Program-made: the position numbers and the translations under genes | The notes under the pieces: generated by a model | What the model saw: the letters and a program-made list of their open reading frames with translations, nothing else | Told to the model about the DNA's origin: nothing | Database searches by the model: none | Shown: positions 1 to 5,003 of the stretch, piece by piece | Layout: every line of letters starts with the position of its first letter | Position numbering within the stretch: the first letter of the stretch is position 1 | Origin: CAVDHB01 sp963608705 | Lineage (GTDB): Bacteria; Bacteroidota; Bacteroidia; Bacteroidales; Bacteroidaceae | NCBI GenBank assembly: GCA_963608705.1 | Contig: CAVDHB010000072.1 | Span: 1 to 27,172 of the forward strand | Reading direction: 5' to 3' | DNA length: 27,172 nucleotides

Positions 1-2
1 CT

Positions 3-76
3 GCTTCAATAGCTCAGTTGGTTAGAGCACCTGACTGTTAATCAGGGGGTCGTTGGTTCAAGCCCATCTTGAAGCG
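3..76 (+). tRNA. tRNA-Asn (anticodon GTT)
   Basis: A full cloverleaf can be drawn. The acceptor stem pairs 3-9 with 69-75 and base 76 is a G discriminator. The D arm begins at 12. The anticodon stem 30-34/42-46 closes a 7-base loop with GTT at 37-39, and the T loop is at 57-63. The T stem has one T-T mismatch (53/67). The bases after the discriminator are CCT, so the CCA end is not encoded and must be added after transcription. A terminator follows directly. Confidence 0.95.
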
Positions 77-82
77 CCTGAA

Positions 83-110
83 AGAGCCGCACCACTGTGC
101 GGCTCTTTTG
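83..110 (+). terminator. Rho-independent terminator of the tRNA-Asn gene
   Basis: A perfect 10-bp GC-rich stem (83-92 with 97-106) with loop CACT is followed by a short T run (106-109). It starts only 7 bases after the tRNA and ends about 23 bases before the next start codon. Confidence 0.85.
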
Positions 111-132
111 CATTTAAAACGTTGGATAACTA

Positions 133-717
133 ATGATTGTACAGGTAGGGGAAGTACTTGTTTCCTCAGATATTATTACAGAGAAGTTTTGTTGTGACCT
201 CTCCGCTTGCAAAGGCAGGTGTTGTGTGGAGGGAGACGCTGGTGCGCCAGCCACACAGGGGGAAAGGCGCAAATTGGAACAGGTTTATCCCGTGGTAAGA
301 CCTCTCCTCTCCAAAGACGCCATAGATGTCATTGAGCGTCAAGGCGTTTGTTATAGAGATGTGGAGGGCGACACAGTAACTTCCATTGTACATGGAAAAG
401 ACTGTGTGTTCACTTTTTATGACAAGGAAGGCTGCTGTCTCTGCGCGTTGGAAAAACTTTTCAGGGAAGGAAAAGCGAAAAACTGCAAACCCAAGTCCTG
501 CTATCTCTACCCTATCCGGCGGGCGATAGTGGGTGGAAGAGAAGCGTTGAACTATCACCGTTGGAGTATCTGTGCGCCGGCGGTGAAAAAGGGAGAGGCG
601 TTGAATCTTCCTGTCTACAGGTTTCTCGAAGAACCGTTGAGAGCCTTATACGGTGATGAATGGTATGAGGAGCTGGAGCTTGTGGCGGAAGAGTTGAAAA
701 AGCAGCATTATATATAA
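133..717 (+). CDS. DUF3109 family cysteine-rich protein
   Basis: 194 residues resembling the DUF3109 family found throughout Bacteroidetes, whose function is not established. Cysteines cluster at residues about 20-31 (FCCDLSACKGRCC) and 91-123 (including GCCLCALEK and CKPKSCYLYP), and one lies in WSICAP. This spacing suggests metal or iron-sulphur binding; that is inference. There is no signal peptide or membrane segment, so it is probably cytoplasmic. The ATG at 133 lies just after the tRNA terminator with no clear SD, which is normal in this phylum. The ferredoxin-nitroreductase gene begins 14 bases after its stop, so the two are probably co-transcribed. Family recognition is fairly sure; the role is unknown. 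Confidence 0.85.
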   Translation: MIVQVGEVLVSSDIITEKFCCDLSACKGRCCVEGDAGAPATQGERRKLEQVYPVVRPLLSKDAIDVIERQGVCYRDVEGDTVTSIVHGKDCVFTFYDKEGCCLCALEKLFREGKAKNCKPKSCYLYPIRRAIVGGREALNYHRWSICAPAVKKGEALNLPVYRFLEEPLRALYGDEWYEELELVAEELKKQHYI

Positions 718-731
718 AAGGAGTAACGAGT

Positions 732-1589
732 ATGATTTCCATCTATTCAGACGAAGAATGTATTTCTTGTGGACGTTGTATCCATGTATGCCCGGAGTTT
801 GTGCTACAGTTCACCTCCGACCATAAAGTAGTGAATAATCCTTTACGCCATTGTGTGTCATGCGGTCAGTGTGTGTCTGTCTGTCCTACGGGTGCTTTGC
901 ATCATTCGGACTATTCACCTCGTGATATTCAGTCATTTAATCCCAATGACTTACCCACGGGTATTTCGTTGTTGAATCTTTGCCGGAAAAGGCGTTCATG
1001 TCGTAATTTCAAGAAGACTCCTGTTCCTAAGGAGTTGTTGTCACAGATACTGGAGGCAGGGCGCTATGCGCCTACGGCAAACAACAGCCGTTCTTTTGAG
1101 TGTACTGTATTGACTACGCCGGAGAAGCTACGCTTGCTCTCTACTTGTACGGTAAGAGCCTATCGCCGTGTCTATAACTTGTTGAATCATCGTCCGGTCA
1201 TCGCATTGATGAAACTCTTGAGAATTGACGCGGTGAAGTATCTTCCCGACTTGAAGGAGGTGCTTGTGCAATACGAGAGGGGAACAGACTACATTGCCCG
1301 TGGTGCCACGGCTGCCATTGTCATCTCTGCGGATAAGAAGGATTTCTTTGCGCGTGACAGTGCCAATCTTGCCTATGAGAATATGTCCTTGATGGCTGAG
1401 AGTCTGGGAGTGGGGCAGTTCTATATGGGTTTTGTACTTTCGGGCATCAGTCTTGATTTCTCTGACAAATTGAGAAGAGCTTTAGGCATAAAGCATAAAA
1501 TATACGCTATCATGGCCTTGGGAATGCCCTCTGTGAAATTCCAGCGATTCCCTCTGCGTCATTTTGCTGCTCCCACCCGCTGGTTGTAG
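732..1589 (+). CDS. Nitroreductase-family protein with N-terminal 2x[4Fe-4S] ferredoxin domain
   Basis: 285 residues. The first 60 residues form a two-cluster bacterial ferredoxin: CISCGRCIHVCP (Cys 10, 13, 16, 20) and CVSCGQCVSVCP (Cys 41, 44, 47, 51). From residue about 83 a nitroreductase (FMN-binding) fold follows, with the family's RRSCRNF and GRYAPTANNS segments. Such fusions are expected to pass electrons from a ferredoxin domain to a flavin site; the substrate cannot be told from sequence. An AAAAGGAG run 8-15 bases before the ATG is an SD-like site, rare in this window. It follows the DUF3109 gene at 14 bases and likely shares its transcript. The C-terminus is complete. Confidence 0.9.
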   Translation: MISIYSDEECISCGRCIHVCPEFVLQFTSDHKVVNNPLRHCVSCGQCVSVCPTGALHHSDYSPRDIQSFNPNDLPTGISLLNLCRKRRSCRNFKKTPVPKELLSQILEAGRYAPTANNSRSFECTVLTTPEKLRLLSTCTVRAYRRVYNLLNHRPVIALMKLLRIDAVKYLPDLKEVLVQYERGTDYIARGATAAIVISADKKDFFARDSANLAYENMSLMAESLGVGQFYMGFVLSGISLDFSDKLRRALGIKHKIYAIMALGMPSVKFQRFPLRHFAAPTRWL

Positions 1590-1676
1590 CCTCTACAAAA
1601 GTTTTTATGGGAATAAAAGTCTTTAAAATATTTTTAAAGTAGACGGTGGTATAAAGTGTATTAACAGAATATACAG

Positions 1677-1684
1677 TATCTTTG
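1677..1684 (+). promoter_or_regulatory. Bacteroidetes -7 box upstream of the candidate 6S-like RNA
   Basis: TATCTTTG fits the Bacteroidetes sigma-ABfr -7 consensus TAnnTTTG exactly. It lies 88 bases after the nitroreductase stop in an AT-rich stretch. No good -33 TTTG is seen at the usual 19-21 spacing. A start near 1690 would put the 5' end exactly where the closing helix of the predicted RNA begins. Confidence 0.65.
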
Positions 1685-1689
1685 CAAGC

Positions 1690-1892
1690 GAGAGAAAGGG
1701 GCTTTGTGAAAAGGTTCTTCTCTACATAGTATTAGTTGGTATTAAGAGTAGGATAACTTAGTAAAAAGTTCGTAAATTCCAATAGGTTAAGTAGTTTTTT
1801 GAGGACGAAATGATTGGGAAATGGGTACGACCATGAATCCTCATGGTGTTCAGGGAACGGAGCAGGACACACGTCTTGCTCCGTTCTCTTTT
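1690..1892 (+). ncRNA. Candidate structured small RNA, 6S-like (SsrS / Bacteroidales-1 type)
   Basis: About 200 bases without a coding ORF, bounded by a -7 box (1677-1684) and a terminator-like 3' end. The 5' segment 1691-1702 can pair with 1878-1889 over 12 positions (10 Watson-Crick, one G-T, one mismatch), closing the whole molecule as in 6S RNA. The 3' segment alone can instead fold into a strong hairpin (about 1855-1869 with 1874-1888, loop ACAC region) followed by a T run at 1889-1892, a standard terminator. An internal perfect 7-bp hairpin is at 1830-1836/1841-1847. Size, long-range closing helix and own promoter suit 6S RNA, which inhibits RNA polymerase in stationary phase. A leader/attenuator for the following queH is the main alternative. 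Confidence 0.5.
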
Positions 1893-1916
1893 CTGTAATA
1901 TGTAAAGACGAGTGAT

Positions 1917-2525
1917 ATGACCAAGAAAAAAGAATACAAGGTGGAAGTGCCAGGTGGGGTTGACAGGGTGTTGCTGCATACTTGTTGCGCTCCTTGTTCC
2001 TCTGCTATCATCGAATGTTTGTTGCAGCATGGCATCCGCCCTACCATATACTATTGTAATCCCAACATTTATCCTTATCAGGAATATGAGATAAGGAAAG
2101 AGGAGTGTTCCCGTTACGCTAAATCATTAGGGCTGGACATTGTGGACGCTGACTATAATCATAAGAATTGGCGGTGCGCCATGTTAGGCTTGGAAGACGA
2201 GCCGGAGAGAGGTTTACGTTGTCTGAAATGTTTCAAACTCCGTTTGCAAGACACAGCCCGCTATGCGCATGCACACGGCTTTTCCGTCATTACGACAACC
2301 TTGGCTTCTTCCCGTTGGAAATCACTGGAGCAAATCAACGAGGCCGGACGTTTTGCGGTGCGTAATTATCCTGACGTGACTTGGTGGGAACAGAACTGGC
2401 GCAAGGGAGGTTTGAGCGAACGGAGAGCCGCTATTATAAAGGAATATGACTTCTATAATCAGCAATATTGCGGCTGTGAGTTCTCCATGAGAAGATTGGA
2501 GGTCACATCCCATAAAGAAATATGA
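1917..2525 (+). CDS. queH: Epoxyqueuosine reductase QueH
   Basis: 202 residues matching QueH (formerly DUF208), which reduces epoxyqueuosine to queuosine in tRNA, replacing QueG in many bacteria. Family cysteines are in place: the vicinal pair in HTCCAPC (Cys 23, 24), the pair in LRCLKCF (Cys 102, 105), and YCGC near the C-terminus (Cys 185, 187). These are known to bind the iron-sulphur cluster and metal. TTTLASSRWK is also typical. Cytoplasmic. It starts 25 bases after the terminator of the candidate 6S-like RNA, with no clear promoter of its own, so it may depend on read-through or on a weak unseen promoter. A hairpin follows its stop. Confidence 0.93.
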   Translation: MTKKKEYKVEVPGGVDRVLLHTCCAPCSSAIIECLLQHGIRPTIYYCNPNIYPYQEYEIRKEECSRYAKSLGLDIVDADYNHKNWRCAMLGLEDEPERGLRCLKCFKLRLQDTARYAHAHGFSVITTTLASSRWKSLEQINEAGRFAVRNYPDVTWWEQNWRKGGLSERRAAIIKEYDFYNQQYCGCEFSMRRLEVTSHKEI

Positions 2526-2545
2526 TTCTCCGCAATTGTTAGGTA

Positions 2546-2572
2546 GAGACGCGATTCATTGCGTCTCCGTTT
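2546..2572 (+). terminator. Hairpin terminator after queH built from a GAGACGC palindrome
   Basis: GAGACGC (2546-2552) pairs perfectly with GCGTCTC (2561-2567) around an 8-base loop, followed by CGTTTTT. The same GAGACGC/GCGTCTC arms recur at 2641-2687 and 20133-20164, so this terminator is also a copy of a small dispersed palindrome. Confidence 0.7.
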
Positions 2573-2616
2573 TTCATAATGTTTTAATATTTTACCAATC
2601 ACAGATACAATTCATC

Positions 2617-2687
2617 GCTGATGAATGTGGAGATGCGATGAATGTGGAGACGCGATGAATGGAGACGCGATGAATCGCGTCTCTACT
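2617..2687. repeat. Degenerate tandem repeat of a GCGATGAATGTGGAGAC unit ending in a palindrome arm
   Basis: Four successive units of about 17, 17, 15 and 20 bases begin with G-C-[TG]-GATGAAT (first unit GCTGATGAAT, then GCGATGAAT at 2636, 2653 and 2668). The last unit runs into GCGTCTCTAC, the right arm of the dispersed GTAGAGACGC palindrome, so the array looks like repeated copying of one arm and loop. Confidence 0.7.
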
Positions 2688-2763
2688 TGTTCAGTCGTTA
2701 TATTGCAACGTACAAGATAGTTGTGCCAGATATGTTCAGCGATATGCTGAATTTGTTAATCAT

Positions 2764-2801
2764 GACAAATAAACTACTGCCTTATGGTAGATTTATTTGT
2801 C
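2764..2801. other. Perfect AT-rich inverted repeat, possible operator or hairpin
   Basis: GACAAATAAA (2764-2773) is the exact reverse complement of 2792-2801, with a further CTAC/GTAG pair inside. A half-site-like ACCAAATAAA follows at about 2804. It lies upstream of the VirE-like remnant and may be a leftover operator of that locus. The downstream sequence is not a T run, so a terminator is unlikely. Confidence 0.45.
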
Positions 2802-2937
2802 GTACCAAATAAAACGAGTGCTTTTGCGAGGTCATTAATGTAGAAACAACACAGCAAATACCTTGGACTGGTTGTGGCTATCCTTGGATGGAATTCGGAC
2901 ATTAAATCAATATAATCGAAAATTCGAGGCACCCTGA

Positions 2938-3204
2938 ATGGAGCCGGAATTAGTGCAGCTCTACTTCCGTCTTTCCACCGGAGAAGAACACGGAGAGTTC
3001 ATGATTGCCTCCCGTGCCATGTAGGTCATGGGGCAGGGTGTGGCGCAAAGACTGAATGCCTCTTATATTGGGAGGGCTTTCAAGGAGCTTGGATTTAAAC
3101 GAACGAGTTACAAGTCCGCCTACGGATACCTTGTCATTCCAAGAACTGGAGAAGAAATCAGAGAACTTCAGAAAACCATGGCACTACAATCGGAATCCGT
3201 GTAA
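2938..3204 (+). pseudogene. Broken C-terminus of a VirE/DUF3874-like accessory protein
   Basis: One reading frame gives about 88 residues: MEPELVQLYFRLSTGEEHG, then an in-frame TAG at 3022-3024, then VMGQGVAQRLNASYIGRAF and KELGFKRTSYKSAYGYLV up to TAA at 3202. The pattern (acidic helix, short ATxIM-like stretch, helix, 'GR.F.ELGF.R....YGY.V') resembles the C-terminal winged-helix-like region of Bacteroides VirE-type proteins (DUF3874); this is from memory of the family. An in-frame TGA directly precedes the first ATG (2935-2937) and no N-terminal ATPase region is present upstream, so the gene is truncated as well as interrupted. The stop codon lies inside the left arm of the first palindromic element. 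Confidence 0.5.
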
Positions 3205-3332
3205 GCATGTAAGCAATGTAAGCAGATTTTACACTCTCACGCACGAGCGCGTGAGAAAGAAAATTACCCTTGTTTTCAATAAATACATCCTATAAAGTTG
3301 CGAAACCTGCTTACATTGCTTACATGCTTACA
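3200..3332. repeat. Palindromic element 1: 25-bp perfect inverted repeat with conserved 81-base centre
   Basis: The left arm 3201-3225 is the exact reverse complement of 3307-3331, and the flanking T3200/A3332 also pairs. Each arm consists of three GTAAGC-containing units of 8-9 bases. The 81-base centre holds an imperfect palindrome at 3236-3255 (CTCACGC...GCGTGAG) followed by AAAGAA and ATTACCCT, and ends CCTATAA...GAAAC. The same centre, with different arms, occurs at 3528-3666. It does not encode a transposase. Confidence 0.9.
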
Positions 3333-3462
3333 TGAAAAACGCATATACCAGCGTTTCGTTGAATCGGATTTATAAGCCGATTCGATTGAGTATCAGGATT
3401 TTCAATCCGACAACAAAGGAACCACAGAGTTCAGTACTTGCCTGCGCAAATCACAAAACATA

Positions 3463-3517
3463 GGATTCTAAATCTTTCTGCTCAATGCAGACGAATTGCA
3501 AATTCGCCTGAACCAAG
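3463..3517. repeat. 55-bp direct repeat, left copy flanking palindromic element 2
   Basis: This 55-base stretch, from GGATTCTAAAT to CGCCTGAACCAAG, is repeated at 3709-3763 with roughly seven to eight differences. It contains an internal inverted repeat, CGAATTgCAAATTCG (3492-3506). The two copies bracket element 2 at near-equal distance (10 and 42 bases from its arms). Confidence 0.85.
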
Positions 3518-3527
3518 GAAACTTAAT

Positions 3528-3666
3528 CGCGTAGGACGCGTAAGACGCGTAAGTGGTTTTCACTCCCTCACGCGCGAGCGCGTGAGAAAGAATATTACCC
3601 TCTCTGGTGATATTAATACGCCTATAAGATGCCAAACCTACTTACGCGTCCTACGCGTCTTACGCG
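3528..3666. repeat. Palindromic element 2: 29-bp inverted repeat with the same 81-base centre
   Basis: Left arm 3528-3556 pairs with right arm 3638-3666 at 26 of 29 positions. Arms consist of three 9-base units of the type CGCGTARGA, with the A/G-variant units in swapped order between arms. The spacer is 81 bases, as in element 1, and shares the central palindrome (CTCACGCGC at 3567 with GCGCGTGAG ending 3586, now perfect), AAAGAA, ATTACCCT, and CCTATAA...AAAC. Arm sequences of the two elements differ greatly, yet each stays self-complementary. Confidence 0.9.
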
Positions 3667-3708
3667 CACACCCTGCGTGCAAGCCGGTTTCATACTTTTC
3701 GTTGAATC

Positions 3709-3763
3709 GGATTCTAAATTCTGATACTCAATGCAGGCGAATTACAAATTCGCCTGAACCAAG
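3709..3763. repeat. 55-bp direct repeat, right copy flanking palindromic element 2
   Basis: Second copy of the 3463-3517 repeat. Its upstream flank, CGTTGAATCGGATT (about 3700-3713), also occurs at 3357-3370 after element 1, and GAGTATCAGGATT with CAATCCGAC (3389-3411) is an inverted version of the sequence around 3702-3731. The region is therefore a mosaic of copied segments. Confidence 0.8.
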
Positions 3764-3766
3764 CAC

Positions 3767-3893
3767 ATTCACCGCACGGTGCATAAGCGATTGCAACTCA
3801 CCGTAAAAGCTCTTGTAACTCACCGTAGAAAATAAATTACTCACCGCAGAATTTTCGTAACTCACCGTAGAAATTTTATTATTCACCGTAAAA
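3767..3893. repeat. Iteron-like array, six copies of ACTCACCGTAGAA at 21-22 bp period
   Basis: Copies start at 3767, 3796, 3818, 3839, 3860 and 3881, so spacings are 29, 22, 21, 21 and 21 bases. The core is A[CT]TCACCG[TC]A followed in most copies by A/G-AA. The intervals between cores are AT-rich and not conserved. A 21-base step is two turns of B-DNA, which would place every core on one face, as in replication iterons or multi-site operators. The first copy is part of a perfect CACCG-CA-CGGTG palindrome (3770-3781). No initiator gene is next to it. Confidence 0.85.
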
Positions 3894-3936
3894 AAACGAC
3901 CATGAGACCCAGAACCACCATCGCATCTTATCTCCC

Positions 3937-3975
3937 GCCACGGCCACGGAGCGCACGACTTCTGCCGTGGCTTTT
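3937..3975 (+). terminator. Hairpin with T run, probable terminator or attenuator
   Basis: GCCACGGC (3937-3944) pairs perfectly with GCCGTGGC (3964-3971), followed by TTTTG. It sits between the iteron-like array and the amidase remnant. The loop is 19 bases, so it is weaker than the tRNA terminator. A near -7 box, TATCTTCG, follows at 3979. Confidence 0.5.
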
Positions 3976-4013
3976 GTTATCTTCGCGGGTGTAATCACCA
4001 AACTGTGTATGTT

Positions 4014-4094
4014 ATGCGAATCATCAGATTTATTATCGTGCATTGCTCCGCCATGAGGAGCGACCGTCCGTTCAGTGTGGTGGTACGATGGCGG
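4014..4094 (+). pseudogene. N-terminal remnant of an N-acetylmuramoyl-L-alanine amidase
   Basis: The frame from 4014 reads MRIIRFIIVHCSAMRSDRPF then SVVVRW. The IVHCSA..SDRPFS pattern is the start of amidase_2-type enzymes found after VirE-type genes in Bacteroides; the His of VHC is a zinc ligand in that family. After about residue 25 similarity is lost and the rest of the domain is absent, so this is a fragment. Together with the broken VirE-like gene it marks a decayed copy of that accessory locus. Recognition rests on about 25 residues. Confidence 0.5.
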
Positions 4095-4233
4095 TTAATC
4101 ATTTTAAGACCTCATAAATATGCAGATTATTCTTCTGCCGATTTACGGTTTCTCAATGTAGAAAATGGTGTTCTATTTGCGTTATCCGATTTATTTGTGT
4201 AAGTTCGCGTACAGATTAAAAAGACAGACAGAT

Positions 4234-4989
4234 ATGAAAATTGCGTTGATAGGATACGGCAAAATGGGCAAGATGATAGAGCAAATAGCCCGGAGCCGTG
4301 GTCATGAAATTGTGAGTGTCATTGATATTGACAACCAAGGGGATTTCGATTCTCCACAGTTCGCCTCTGCGGATGTGGCCATTGAATTTACAAATCCCAC
4401 TGCCGCTTACGGCAATTACTTGAAGGCGTTCAAGGCGGGTGTGAAAGTGGTCAGCGGCTCTACCGGATGGATGAAAGACCATCAGGCAGACGTGGAACAT
4501 CTTTGCAAGGAAGAGGGAAAGACGCTCTTCTGGAGTTCCAACTTCTCGCTTGGAGTGGCTATTTTCAGTGCGGTGAACCGTTACTTAGCCAAGATTATGA
4601 ACAACTTCCCGGATTATGACGTGAAGATGGTGGAAACACACCATGTGCATAAACTGGACGCTCCCAGCGGAACAGCCATTACACTGGCGGAAGAAATCGT
4701 AAATGACCTTGACCGGAAGAATAAATGGGTGAAAGGCGTGATGCACGCAGCGGACGGTTCTGTGACAGGTACGGACAACTGTGCTTCGGACGAACTGCCT
4801 ATTGACAGTATCCGTCGGGACGAGGTGCCTGGTATTCACTCTATTATCTATGATTCCGAGGCGGACTGTATCACCATTACGCACGACGCACACAGCCGCA
4901 AGGGATTTGCGTTGGGCGCTGTGTTAGCGGCTGAATACACGGCTTCCCATGAAGGACTGCTGACGATGAGTGATTTGTTCCATTTCTAA
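4234..4989 (+). CDS. dapB: 4-hydroxy-tetrahydrodipicolinate reductase
   Basis: 251 residues, the usual length for Bacteroidetes DapB, which reduces hydroxy-tetrahydrodipicolinate with NAD(P)H in lysine and diaminopimelate synthesis. GYGKMG (residues 7-12) is the nucleotide-binding loop. The catalytic signature THHVHKLDAPSGTA carries His 136, His 137 and Lys 140, with the substrate-binding DAPSGT. Cytoplasmic. An ATG in frame at 4165 is rejected because DapB proteins begin at M-K-I-A-L-I-G. lepB starts 14 bases after the stop, so the two are likely co-transcribed and both serve envelope building. No clean TAnnTTTG box is found between the amidase remnant and this start. Confidence 0.97.
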   Translation: MKIALIGYGKMGKMIEQIARSRGHEIVSVIDIDNQGDFDSPQFASADVAIEFTNPTAAYGNYLKAFKAGVKVVSGSTGWMKDHQADVEHLCKEEGKTLFWSSNFSLGVAIFSAVNRYLAKIMNNFPDYDVKMVETHHVHKLDAPSGTAITLAEEIVNDLDRKNKWVKGVMHAADGSVTGTDNCASDELPIDSIRRDEVPGIHSIIYDSEADCITITHDAHSRKGFALGAVLAAEYTASHEGLLTMSDLFHF

Positions 4990-5003
4990 TCGGTTAGGCG
5001 AGT

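Noticed and set aside
3..76. tRNA-Asn as an attachment site for an integrated element
   Set aside because: No second copy of the tRNA 3' end is found in the window and no integrase gene is present.
3201..3225. CRISPR-like array of GTAAGC units
   Set aside because: Units are 8-9 bases with no unique spacers and occur only as arms of an inverted repeat.
3056..3806. Open frames of 79 and 122 residues across the palindromic elements
   Set aside because: They read through inverted repeats in frames other than the VirE-like remnant, with low-complexity repeated residues that mirror the DNA repeats.
4005..4202. A 65-residue plus-strand gene
   Set aside because: Only its first 25 or so residues look like protein (amidase start); the rest has no recognisable pattern, so it is treated as a fragment.
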